Below are positions 12,889 to 23,861 of a stretch of 64,000 nt of DNA, one piece after another. The notes under the pieces were generated by a model that was not told the DNA's origin, searched no databases, and saw nothing but the letters and a program-made list of their open reading frames with translations. Both the position numbers and the translations under genes were made by a program. Positions within the stretch are counted from its first letter, which is position 1, and each line of letters opens with the position of its first letter. Location of the stretch: positions 1-64,000 of the forward strand of contig MU400552.1 of assembly GCA_022578965.1 (NCBI GenBank), written 5' to 3'. The DNA comes from Xylaria sp. FL1777. Lineage: Eukaryota; Ascomycota; Sordariomycetes; Xylariales; Xylariaceae.

Positions 12889-13740
12889 CTACAAATTTGG
12901 TCTCTCCTTGAGACGCCATCTGTCTCCCTGCTCATTGACAACCTTGTCCTCGGCCAGGAGCTTTTTCAGGATTTGAATGACGCCGTATGATGCCGGTACA
13001 TGGAGCTCCTCAGGGACATCGTGATAGATGATCTTGACGAGCTCCATGGGAGTCCACGCATCGACGGCCGCCAACGGGCCTTTCGCAGAGCTGAGCGTTT
13101 CAATGACCTGCAGCTCTCTTTGATGCCTATGTGAGATGTACTCGGCGATTTTGAGCGGTGCCTGGGGGAGTACGGGACCATGGCCCGGGTATGCGCGGCC
13201 GGTCACAAGCTTTTCCATCTTGGCAAGGCTGGAGAGGTAGATGCCGAGGTCCTCAAAGACGGCGGTGCCGTGGCCTAGGACGTTGTCGCCGGTGAACAGG
13301 GCGTCCTCCTCTCGGAACACGAAGACCATGTGATCTGTAGTATGGCCCGGAGTGTGCACAGCAGTCAGGGTGGCGCCGTCAACCTCAAACACCTGGCCGT
13401 CTCCGATGTTTTGCTGCCCGGGGCCGGGTGCGCACTTATACACGGCAACGTCCGGCATGAGCTGCTGCAGTTGAGGCACGCCCTGGACGTGGTCAGGATG
13501 CCAATGTGTCAGCAAAGCAGTCTGGACGGTGGCCTTTTCTTCCTCCAGGACCCGCTTCAAGGCAACCTGCCATGAGGGCTTTCCCTCGCCGGTGTCGACA
13601 AGTAAGCGCCTCGGACCACTGCCGACGAGGTACGTGTTGGTGCCTTGTAATTGGAACTTGCCGGGATTGCCACCGAGGATGCGAATGCAAGCGGGGCTCA
13701 GACGCTCGACTTCTGGCAAATGCACAAGTTGAGAAGCCAT
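12889..13740 (-). CDS. LACTB2-like metallo-beta-lactamase-fold hydrolase
   Basis: Single exon, 283 aa. Metallo-beta-lactamase fold: GTNTYLVGSGPRRLLVDTGEG opening strands, zinc motif THWHPDHVQG (HxHxDH), then HTPGHTTDH, FTGDN and PGHGPV, all expected metal ligands present. A C-terminal winged-helix-like block follows (SYGVIQILKKLL). This arrangement matches LACTB2-type endoribonucleases and the related fungal product-releasing thioesterases of polyketide clusters. No polyketide synthase lies in the window, so a stand-alone hydrolase or nuclease is more likely. I chose the internal ATG (MASQLVHLPEVERLS) because homologous starts resemble it. An upstream ATG at 13815 would add 25 His/Arg-rich residues, unlikely for this fold but possible as a targeting extension. 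Confidence 0.85.
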   Translation of the reverse strand: MASQLVHLPEVERLSPACIRILGGNPGKFQLQGTNTYLVGSGPRRLLVDTGEGKPSWQVALKRVLEEEKATVQTALLTHWHPDHVQGVPQLQQLMPDVAVYKCAPGPGQQNIGDGQVFEVDGATLTAVHTPGHTTDHMVFVFREEDALFTGDNVLGHGTAVFEDLGIYLSSLAKMEKLVTGRAYPGHGPVLPQAPLKIAEYISHRHQRELQVIETLSSAKGPLAAVDAWTPMELVKIIYHDVPEELHVPASYGVIQILKKLLAEDKVVNEQGDRWRLKERPNL

Positions 13741-14936
13741 CTTCCGGATGGTTATGATGCTATTGTGGTGGTGGCGGCGGCGACGGTGATGATGTGGCAG
13801 CCGAGAGAGTATCATGCCAAGCTTGGGGTTCTAAGGCTGCTGAGGCTGCTGCTGCTGCTGGCTGGCTGGCTGGCTTGCTAGCTATATACCTATAATATAC
13901 ATATGTACGACGGCCGCTGATTCATATATGTAGTATATGTAGGTTTGTTTTGGTAAATTCCCGAACGTGCGTACAGTGGGTGAGGATATATATAGGTAGT
14001 ATGCCGAGGAATAAATGAATGCGGGCGTTGTCGCAAGAAGGCGGCCGTCTTTCGTCTTTTGCCCCTCGCCTTATGTCTTTCGTCTTAGGCCCTTCTTTAT
14101 CTCACAGAGGTGTATGTGATGTGATAACTGGCGAACAAGTGTAAGTCAATATCTATATCACAGCTTCTACAAGCATGGAATGAATGTTGTTAGAACCCTT
14201 GTCTTGATTATCAACCTGTGCTAACTATCATTGCAAGTAGTAGCTCTATAATATTGCCGAGGTCTTCTACAAGGTATGACGACTTACGCAGTATGGTATA
14301 CTTTAGTCCCCTGTAATGACGGCGACCCCTGGATATCGTCCTTGGGACGACCCGCTAGCGCGTCTCGATAAGGGAGTGGACCGAGAATCGATAAGGAATT
14401 CCAGCATCCTGAGTCGCTGGAGTCGCTGGAGTCGCTGGCGAAGGTAGACTTACTACGTACGCAGTAGGATGCTAACTACTAGATACATAGGTACTTACCT
14501 AATAAGCAAGCATCCAAGTTTAACTTATTGTCGGTGACGATAACTACCTACTACGTACCTTAGATAGCAACACTTATATTTATACACAACCCGTCTTTAG
14601 CTCTCTACCTGCCCGTGACGATAGTTCGTCTTATCGTAGCTCTCCTCTTGAATTGAAGGCACTCCTGTCTTCATCAGCAGCTGTGTTGACCTCTGCAAAT
14701 GCTCTCCGACTACAATTGGTTAGAATCCTCATCGTGTATATATACATATACATGTATACGTGCCTGTGTATGTTCATGCTGACAGGAGTCTTCCAATCTG
14801 CGAACAAATAGACGACGACAACGCTGCTTTCGACGAGAATCGCCTCTGCCGCTCTTCGCCGCACCTCCAGCACTTCGGCTCTGGCGAATAGCTCCTATCT
14901 GTATTACTAGACACGAAGACACGACGACACGACGAC

Positions 14937-14968
<32 letters not shown>

Positions 14969-15336
14969 CACACACGACTTGAGCTTCAACTTCGACGCCA
15001 CCCATCCATCCACCTTCTTCCCCTCGTTCCATCACTCCCTCGACTCTACAGCGAACATTGCTCAGAGTCCAAGTCTTGTCTTGTATTGCCAACACCGAAA
15101 AACAACCCGCCTGTCCACCGGTCCACCGGTCCACCCCTTCGCCCGCTCGCCCATCCTTACCATCGATTATTTCGTTCCGCCTTTGCTCCTTAATTCTAAA
15201 CTGGCCATCGCCTGATAAGAGCGACCGGAACTTGAACAACGCCCCTCTAGCTGTCCCCGTGTCCTTCCACCACGAGAGACCGTCTACTCGTGCACCTCGC
15301 ACCACATCACCACATCACCACAGCACCACCGCCACC
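13741..15336. other. Divergent promoter region, mbl gene / ubp8
   Basis: No gene seen. It contains a CTG/GGCT-rich tract (13838-13878), three tandem copies of a 9-mer GAGTCGCTG (about 14411-14438), TACCTA fragments, and a GAC microsatellite (14911-14967). The last 300 bp are pyrimidine-rich, typical of a 5' untranslated region leading into ubp8. Confidence 0.5.
14911..14967. repeat. (GAC)n microsatellite
   Basis: ACGAC units resolving into about nine perfect GAC triplets. Upstream of ubp8. Confidence 0.9.
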
Positions 15337-17325
15337 ATGGCTGCCCGACCCGCCACTCCCGCTTCGCCTAAAAATGTCAAGGTCAACTCTCCTGTGCCGG
15401 GCACTCCCCTGTTCGGTTGTGGTTAGTTTCGTATCCAAGGTGCCGCCGAAGCGTATATGCTCCTACTAATGCTTGTGTAGAGCACGTCCAGCTCCTGTTG
15501 TCCAACAGTCAAGATGTCACCAATAGCTCTATTCAGTATTTCAAGATGCTACTGAGGGTCATCTTCGACAAGGATCCCATTATCGCCCAGACCTCCAAGG
15601 CCTCCGATGGCCAGATCACCACAGCCCTGACCTCCAACTACCTATGCCTACAATGCTCTGCCATTCTGCCCGAGGAAGAGCGTGTTAAACACGGGAATAA
15701 GAAGAGTCATCGCTTCTGTAAGTGAAGCCTCCCGCTAGCTCTGGTGCCGCGGTGCCGCGCTGATGCAACATCAAAATAGACGTCGATTCGAGGACCGGCT
15801 CGCTCTTCTGTCAATTCTGTGAAGATTTCGTATGGGATCCCACATTAGAGGACCTAAGGATTAGAAAAATGGGCACAGGATCATTCTCAAGTGTGTTCAT
15901 CTACTGATTAATAGAGCCCCCCTCCCCTCTTAAGCCTTCCATAACCTCTAGCCCTGAACCGTGCCGTGGATAGAGCAACAGTAGACTAACCTGACCTGTA
16001 CCTTCAAGACCGCAAGCGAAAGCATGAGGACATGTTCTCCGACTCTGTGAAAGACAGTATCAAGGAGGAGCAGAGATATATTTCTTCGAATACCACGGCG
16101 GCGTCCTGCCGTGCTGACGGCCTACGTGGGATCTATAATGCCGGCGCTACATGTTACCAGAACGTTGTGCTCCAGAGTTTCTTGCATAACCCTCTCCTCC
16201 GTAATTTCTATCTCGGGGATGGCCACCAGAGCGGTGATTGCCAGGTATCACACTGTCTCAGCTGCGCTATGGATGATATGTTTCAGGACTTTTACGCTTT
16301 AGAAAATACAAACGGCTATACTGCGGCCAACATCTTGTCTGGGTTCTGGATATCCGAGAAAAAAGCTTTCGAGAATCTCGTCACCACCAAGGAACAGGAC
16401 GCCCATGAGTTCTTCCAGTTCCTCGCCGAGGAGCTGCACGAGAGGAACGGAGACGGCAAGAGACCTGAAACCGGCAGTGAGCACAGCTGCAATTGCATCG
16501 TCCACCAGACCTTCTATGGCAAGCTCCAGAACCAGACCACGTGCCAAAACTGCGGCGGCGTCACAAACGCGGTCGAGTCGTTCCTGGACCTGAGCTTGGG
16601 CCTCGAGAATCTAGCGCGGAAGAAGGGCAAGAAGGAGCCCAAGGGGGAGCCTTCGCTGACGCTCCAGGACTGTCTAGATGAAGAGTACATCAAATCCGAC
16701 AAGTGTGAATATCGATGCCGAAACTGCAACTCGTCCCAACAGGCGCGGAGAGACCATAGCATCAAGCTACTACCCAACGTCCTCTCGATACAGCTCAAAG
16801 TAAGTTCACTCTCTGTGCCTACTGTAGTATCCGTCGTTTGAGCGAGCTGTGTTGCTTACGGGAGCGGTTACTGTAGAGATTTGAATTTAAGCAAGGCGGT
16901 CGTGATCGAGCTGCGTCCAAGATTCGTACCAAAGTGCAGTTTCCTCTGCAGTTGAACATGCTCCCCTATACAACGAAAGGCCAAAGCGAAAGTGGGAAAG
17001 AGAGCCAGGAGCTGAATCGATCGTGCGTTTACGACCTCTTGAGCGTTGTAGAGCATGTTGGCGAGATCGACACGGGTAGGTCACACCCAAGCATGCACAT
17101 GAGAACAACGGCGGCTGAGTACCTGAATATAGGACACTACGTATCTTACTGCCGAGTTGGAGACCAGGTAGGTGACCCCAAAATAGTACTTCCTATAGCA
17201 CATTACCACTGACTCGATGCAAGTGGTTTTCCTTTAATGACCACAGGGTCGAACTGGCCAAGAAGTCAGACGTACTAGGCAGTCAAGCTTACCTCCTATT
17301 CTACATAATCCGATCCCTCGCGTGA
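15337..17325 (+). CDS. ubp8: Ubiquitin carboxyl-terminal hydrolase Ubp8 (SAGA module)
   Basis: Seven exons: 15337-15421, 15481-15717, 15780-15890, 16009-16799, 16877-17075, 17133-17167, 17224-17325; 519 aa. The start has an ideal context (GCCACCATGG). The N-terminal zinc-finger UBP region (about 25-140) contains the CLQC, CQFC and His ligands. The USP domain follows: catalytic Cys193 in GATCYQN, zinc-knuckle pairs CQNC and CRNC, and catalytic His476 with N491/D492 in the GHYVSYCR-GDQWFSFND block split over the last three exons. The block GLRGIYNAGATCY is typical of Ubp8/USP22, which removes ubiquitin from histone H2B within the SAGA coactivator. Exon 6 is only 35 nt. Confidence 0.95.
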
Positions 17326-18048
17326 TGCAGCACACTGGTCCTTTGGTAGAGGAGGCGACATTGGTTGAAGAAAAACCAGAAACGAAAACAGCATTCTAAC
17401 GCATTTGCATGGTGCCCGGTGTTGGCGGAATTAGTGGTCGCATGCATTTCACGGAATTAGAGGAGCATTGCTCAAAAGAAAGTGATTTCGTGGCTACCTA
17501 CTTTATCGGCGTTGGGGTGCTTCTCGAGCAATCTATACCTTGTACTTCAAACACGCTGGCCTACTTGCTACCCCGTCGTTTCTTCCCTAGCTAGTAGGTT
17601 AGGACAGTCGGCTCAAGCACCCATGTCCCAAACAAAAAGAAATAATACATTTTGTTCAAATGTAAACTTCCCTGCGACTCTAGGTGCCCCATAAACATGA
17701 ATAAGGAGGTTAAGTGTGTGTAGTGGATTAGATATATATGACTTCTACTCGTGCCCCTAGCAGCAACACGGAGCCAGTGGTTGCCATGTCTGGAGGTATC
17801 TATGCCGTAGCCCACCAAATATCCATCTTTAAAAACAAAATCAAGCACAGCGCAGAAGGACAGCTAGGTGCTTCGCAGGGTAGGTAGAAATAGCTAACGT
17901 GCCTAATAACCGTCTCTATCGCTGGAGGTAGATCTATCCTATCCAACCTCCATGGCTAACAAACTCTGATTTTCTGTCCGCACCAGCCTCACTCCAATTT
18001 TATTTTCATTTTCATTTACTATTTTCCTGCGTGACCCTTACACTAGTT
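17326..18048. other. Convergent intergenic region ubp8 / efm5
   Basis: 3' flanks of two converging genes. No additional gene seen. Confidence 0.55.
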
Positions 18049-19825
18049 TCATGCTTCTATTTTCCACCGCCATGCCTCACACTCGAAATTGGCATAGCAG
18101 CAGAACTCGTTCTTCAACCCGCTGTGCACGGGCTCGTAGGTCGTCGTGGACACGCCCAGGGGCTTGTATAGGCGGTTCACGAGCTTCTCCATGCGCTCAC
18201 CTGTGCAAATTATGACACGCGGGAGGTTACTGTTGGGCGTAGTTGTGGTACTGGCATTGGTGTGTGCGAGCCAACGTATTGTCATTGCCACTGTTATGTT
18301 TGCGTTAGTATGTGAGTTAAGGTTACTAGAGGATAAATCGATAGACAAGTAATTAGGTTGGTAGGCCTGGATAACGGGAAAGAGAGGTAGATGAAGGAAA
18401 AAGACGAAGGAAAAAAGGAATAGTGAGACAGGTGGTAGAGCACTACGTTTCTAAGAGAGAGAAAGATGTACATATTACTCACTTTTCGTTTGACAATCGT
18501 CACTTAGGAAGGGCGGGTCTACGATTACCCTGTCTACGGCTCCCTTGAGATGCGCTACGTAGATGGAGCATTAGTTTAGTTTGTGTCCAGAGCCGATGTA
18601 TGAATAGGGATAGCATTGAATACCTAGGTAAGTGTTAGTAGATTATGGAAGCATGATGAGAATCTCTACGCATCTTCTCCACCCATGGTCGTAACTATTC
18701 AGACGAAACACAACAAGTCAAGAATAGAAGAAAGGACGAAGTAATGCGAGTGAGCCGAGTGAGCTAGGTGAGCTGGACACCAAGAACACACAGAGAGAGG
18801 AGTGAGAGAACAGGAGATCAGAGGTGGTAGTCAGTCGGAAACGGCTTCACAGCCGTAGGAATCACATACCGGGCAGCTTAAAGGGTTGCGCGAAGTCGTA
18901 AAAGACGAATCCAGGGAAGACGGCGAACCGATAGTCGTGCTCGAGCAGGAATGTTTTCGGCCTCGGGCCCGTGTATCCTGCGGTAGTCTAGGCGGAGTGC
19001 GAATGTCAGTTGGGTATCTCGATGCTGAGAATGCACAATACGGTGATTGATCGTCGCCCTGGTTCGGTTGGTGTTTTCCCTTCACTTCACTCCACTTCAC
19101 CTTCCCTGGACGTATCTTCGGAAGACCAGCTCGCAAGCTGTGAGATATAGCCCACTCGCGTCAGGACGCTCGCGACACAGCGCGACGGAGGTCAAACATA
19201 CCGTAATCTTCCTCAGCGCAACATATACGCTCGGCGTAGAAACCACCGCGACGACCGAGTCATCGCTCGTGCCGTCAAGTAGTTGGTTGGCGAGGAGGTC
19301 TGCCGTCTCATCAGAATACTAGAAGACCGCAGCAACTCCCGGTTAGCTCAAATCGAAGGGCATCGGAAAAAGGAGAGGAAATAGTCATAACAAGGTAGAT
19401 ATGGATTAATGGCCACCTGCCCAAAACTGTGACTCGTTCCAGTCTTCAGTAAAAGTATGAATAGATAACCCGGCCCCCGTCTTCTCATTCGCCCCTCTTC
19501 CGTCTTCGCGTTCTCCATCGTCGGCCCCAACCGTCGCCTTAAGCTTCTCAAGTTTCTCTGTCTGCGCGTCGCGCTCAGCATAGAACTCCGTGAGGGCAGC
19601 CAGCGCACCCGCCGAAAGCGTCCTGTCATTTATTTTTGAGTCAGTCGGTGCGCTAGGTGCGGTTCTGTAGAGAAGTGAAAGGGACGAGAGATAGGAAAAG
19701 TTTCTTTTTTTTTCTTTTTTTTAAAAAAAAAGAGTTAAAAAATAAAATGAAAACGACATTGACAGTAATACGTAGAATTGCTGGTCGCTGCTAACTTACA
19801 AAGAATCTTCCGTGCCATCAGTCAT
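18049..19825 (-). CDS. efm5: Protein-lysine N-methyltransferase Efm5 (eEF1A)
   Basis: Six exons on the minus strand: 19825-19800, 19622-19421, 19318-19202, 18987-18870, 18554-18483, 18290-18049; 258 aa. Blocks match the Efm5/N6AMT2 family: LTLSAGALAALTEFYAERD, FTEDWNESQFWYSDETADLL, VVSTPSVYVAL, LLEHDYRF, the catalytic DPPF (167-170), and the C-terminal GERMEKLVNRLY with NEFCCYANFECEAW. The yeast enzyme methylates translation elongation factor 1A. Exon 1 is 26 nt. The join between W76 and Y77 requires a GC donor (TTTTGG|GCAGGT at 19420), because the nearby GT gives a stop. Introns of 214 and 315 nt are long for this locus and contain TACCTA repeats. The DPPF motif argues for an active enzyme. 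Confidence 0.9.
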
Positions 19826-20419
19826 ATTGTAAAACAGTAGAGATTGACTTTAATTTTCTGTAGTGTGCGTTACGATACAGTTGGAGAGCTTTATCAGGGC
19901 CCGACTGGAATTGAGTGTGCTCGCGCGTTGGAAACTTTTACACTGCAGCGTCGTGCTTTGTTGACTTTTTGTGGTGCTCTCTATGGATTAGTCGAGGTAG
20001 CGTGAGTGAGGTAGATTGGTCGATTCAGCGACCACGGCCACACAACATCCTGTCTTCATCTGCGATCCAAGCACTTTCTTAACTCAATACTAAACCCATA
20101 TTTGTTTCTTGCGTTTTGCATAGGTGCTGGTCAGGGTATACGATGTCTAGACTAGGCGGCTAACGAAGGTTATTAGGGGACCTTGTGTGTTGGGCTTCCG
20201 TCTACTTGGCGGGCAGCCAGAACTGGACGATCTCTTGGAAGAGGGTGCTTTGAGTTGACAAGAGCATCCAATACTACAGTGCCTGCAGAAGGAGACATGT
20301 ACATGGCATAGAAAATCGGAATCTTCAAGTCAAGGAAACTATTTGGCTAGAGTATATATGTACATTTGTTACACCCAGGTTTCCAGTCAACGTTAGAAAG
20401 CGTCTTGAGAGCTCTCCCT
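19826..20419. other. Intergenic efm5 / nuo-40
   Basis: Promoter of efm5 and 3' flank of the complex I gene. No gene seen. Confidence 0.5.
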
Positions 20420-21945
20420 CTATAATTTGTCCGTGACATGAATGTACTTCCTCTCTTCTCGCCTCTCCTTCTCCGTCGCAGGCGGGAGGTCGTAGTATGC
20501 CGAACTGCGGTATCCTTGCTGTCGGCTTGTCAGTTTGTGCCTGTGCCTTTTACGCATCGGGTACGTGGACAAGAGTAAAACATACCAAGTAGTGATAGGT
20601 GTAGTTGCTAATATCGCCAGGTGTGATACCAAGGTCCGCGAAGGTCTTGGCCGTCTCGTCAATCTCCTGGTCGATGAATTCCCTCTGTACATCCTCGGCA
20701 GACAGGATTGGCCACCACAACAGACGGTTGAGTAGACCGGCAGCAGGCTCTAAGATCGCCTTGGGAACGTTGAGGTGTCTTCGCTTATTGTAAATCTCGC
20801 GGTCTACCATCTCGGCGATCTCTGCTGTTGAGTAGTTCTTGGGACCGTAGAGTTCGAACGTCTGGCTAGCTGTGCTGTCGTCGTATAGCATGAGCTCAAG
20901 GGCATGGCCAACATCAATCGACTAATGACGTATACAGGTTAGCTTGCCTCCGGTCCAACTCGCTCTTTCGGGGGTGAAGCCTACGTGGACAGGCCAATAT
21001 CTCTCCTGCATGTTGTTCGATGTGAAGAGGTTGGTGACGCCGGCCAGTCGCATCAAGAGGTTGTCCTCGAAGCCGAACAAGGGCGCGGGTCGCACGATGG
21101 TGGTCTCGGGGAAGATGCTCCGGGCGACCTGCTCCCCCCTTCCCTTGGTCGCAAAGAAGCTCGAGGGTGAGTTCGGATCGGCATTGTAGGAGGAGACATG
21201 GATGTAGCGATCGACATCATACTTGGCGACGGCCTCGGCGATTCTCTCGGTTCCCTCGACGTGGACATCCTCCAGGCTGAAGTTCTTGGTGGGATAGTTA
21301 CGGCCGACGAGGTTGTAGACGACGTCGGAATGCCTGACACTGGCCTCGATGGATTCGGTATTGTGCAGATCGTATTCGACAAAGACGATACGGCCGAGAT
21401 CGCCAGAAACCTTGAGATGGCGCTTGGCCATCTCCTCGCGGTAGGGGACGATGACCTGGCATCCCTGACGGGCTACATGCACGCAGAGGGAGAATCAGCG
21501 CAGAGTCATGGCGTGGGCGAACAAGAGGGGAAGAAGAAGGCAAGAAAAGGGAAGGGGTGGCAGCCGTACCTAAGCGGTTGACGATGTATCGTCCGAGTTG
21601 TCCCGTTGCGCCAAATACGGTAGCAACATGGCCTGGGCAGAGATGTCATGGTCAGTGTGGTTGTCGTGGTCGTCGTTGTCGAAGACTGCGCAGCATACCT
21701 CCGAGAGCCGACCTACAGGGCGCCGCGGGTGTCAGTCAGTACAGGAGTCATTGGGACGAGACGGCGTCGGCGGGAGCGCGGGAGCGAGGGAGCGAGGGAG
21801 CGAAGAGGACTTACCGGCCGCCCTGGACACGCAGGATGGGCTTCCCGGTGCGGGAGATGGCGAGGTCGGCAATGTGACGGGCCTGGCTGTTCAGACCGAG
21901 CGCCAGCTTTCGACTGGACCGCACGGCGGTCGGAAAGGAGGCCAT
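20420..21945 (-). CDS. nuo-40: Complex I 39/40-kDa subunit (NDUFA9 homologue)
   Basis: Six exons on the minus strand: 21945-21815, 21712-21699, 21632-21570, 21472-20985, 20921-20586, 20518-20420; 376 aa, close to the usual 375 or so. The N-terminus is basic and hydroxylated, consistent with a mitochondrial presequence. A Rossmann motif GATGQLG sits at residues 56-62, then EYDLHNTESIEASVRHSDVVYNLVGRNY, the extended-SDR blocks YIHVSSYNAD and IVRPAPLFGFEDN, and PVHSIDVGHAL. This is the atypical short-chain-dehydrogenase-like subunit that binds NADPH at the matrix arm of NADH:ubiquinone oxidoreductase. Exon 2 is only 14 nt, yet it is needed to restore phase and supply RSALG before the Rossmann strand. 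Confidence 0.93.
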
Positions 21946-23857
21946 TCTCGGGTCAAGAACGACAGGCGTCTTTCCAATTGCGAGGTGTAGAGGAGACGAT
22001 GAAGCTACTCTCTGTGTTGGTGGGTTGAAGCTCGCATCCAATTGAGTGGTTGAAGGTCTGCCGGTACCTACTACCTAAGTAAGTACCTAGGTAGCTGTCA
22101 AGCTGTGGCAGTGAGTGGCTTGTCATTGGCTTGGATAGGAAGCCAGCTGGCGACGAGATGCTTGCCAGACGTCGGTTGAATGGCATGAAGAAGAATAAAT
22201 ATACCGGGATAAATTAAAAAAAAAAAAACCTCAACATGTTAATTTACACTAACTACCCAAGTGTTAAATAAAAATAAACGTGTAAATTAAACGAAAATGA
22301 GGGTAAAGATCCAGAACACCACCGTAAGGAGGCAAAATCTCATAGTGGTGGTGTTGATGAGACCTTTAATAGCCATACTACGCTTGGCAATGATGATAAT
22401 CAAATGTCTTGGCATGAGAGATGTCTTTCCTGGTGGTGGCATTAAAGATGCAACATAACATTGATCTTTTGGCCCTGTTGCCTATATTTGTGTGACGGCC
22501 GGCGCCTGTTGAACCAAGACGATTAGGTCAAATATACTCGTAAGGGAGAAACTATCTCTAAGCGTTAAGGTAGATATGGTTTGTGATGACCTGATGATGT
22601 AGAACTGCGTCTAGATTTTAGGTTTGGTGACCAGGTAGGCAGGTTTGGAAGCGATGTCTCATGCAAAGGTTCATTACCTCCTCCTATGTTGTTGGTATTG
22701 GTTTTCGTACTGATAGCAATACCTAAATCGTTCATTGCCCTTTTGTCTATGTACTTTATACTGCTCTAGACTTTGCGTTGAACCCTAGGTAGTTAGCCGC
22801 AGCTGGGGAGTTGAGGTGGTCGTCCAAGAATCCAGAGAATATGCTCGTCTCGTGTCCGTTTTGTACCGCACTGAGTATGGCTCAAAGCCTCTCCTGCTAA
22901 GGGACGGGATCCTTGGATCAATTGGCCATGTTCCCGCTGGACCATCGAAGCGGTGGCAGCCGTTGTGTTAAAGTAGCTAAACAGATTGACTGCCGGGCAT
23001 GTCATACCATATCCCTTTTGCTATACTAGACGAATTCTAGTTTAGCTAAAGACAGAGACATAGATAGGTGTTTTTTTTGGTCTCCACGGTAGAGATTCAT
23101 ACGAGGATAGTATTAGACACAGACAGCTCCGATACTGCCAGCCTCCCTGTTATGTTCTTCCACACACACTGAAGCCGAGAATCTCGACCTTCAACGTTAT
23201 GAACCTCGACGGTGGTATATTAGGTAAGTTATCCTTAAGTTGTACCTTATGCTGTATAAAAACTAAAGCCAAGAAGAAACGACATGAGCAAGGGTTAGTA
23301 AGGGCTGTGTTTAAGTTTACGGGCTCTCAGGAAGGTATTCAGGGTGAATGTGGGTATATTGGGCTAGAAATCGACGATGCTTCGTGTTAAGGACAAAAGA
23401 GCATATTTAGCAAGTCCACAACAGTGCTGGCCAGGTAGTTAGTATTGTTGGTGAGATGAAGCAAAAGTCGAAAAGAATGACTGTTCGTCCATTGGCACAG
23501 TAGGTACCCGAAATAGCGGGGAGGTACCGCTGTACAGCACCTAGTAAACCTAGGGTACATTACCTAAGGTATAGGTAGGTACCTATTGAGTTGAGCAGGC
23601 TGCACACCAGCCGCGTACAGGCCTGCTTTATCACCACTATCATCATCACCATCCATGCTCTCCCGACAGAGCTTCCTCGAAGAGTTCCCTTTCCAACCCC
23701 CACAAACACCCACTTTCAGTATACCCTCTTCCACGGCCGTCCCAAACCCCTACGGTGATACACCCGCCCCGTCGTCTCTCCTGTATTTTCAGTTCGATAT
23801 CCTGCCAATACCGAATACACTGCCAGCACCAGCGCGTACAGCCCGAGAAGCCATAAC
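21946..23857. other. Divergent promoter region nuo-40 / rpn9
   Basis: No full gene seen in 1.9 kb. It contains CTACCTAAGTAAGTACCTAG repeats near 22070, an inverted repeat (TTAATTTACAC at 22239-22249 and its complement at 22280-22290) in an AT-rich patch, and the rpn9 upstream ORF described separately. Confidence 0.5.
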
Positions 23858-23861
23858 ATGA
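23655..23861 (+). other. Upstream ORF overlapping the rpn9 start
   Basis: A 68-codon open frame, Pro/Ser/Thr-rich with no recognised domain. It ends in TGA that overlaps the rpn9 ATG (ATGA, 23858-23861). If transcribed it would be a uORF in stop-start configuration. The transcription start is unknown, so it may simply be promoter DNA. Confidence 0.35.

Noticed and set aside
12889..13740. Polyketide cluster thioesterase
   Set aside because: The fold fits, but no polyketide synthase or tailoring genes lie in the window.
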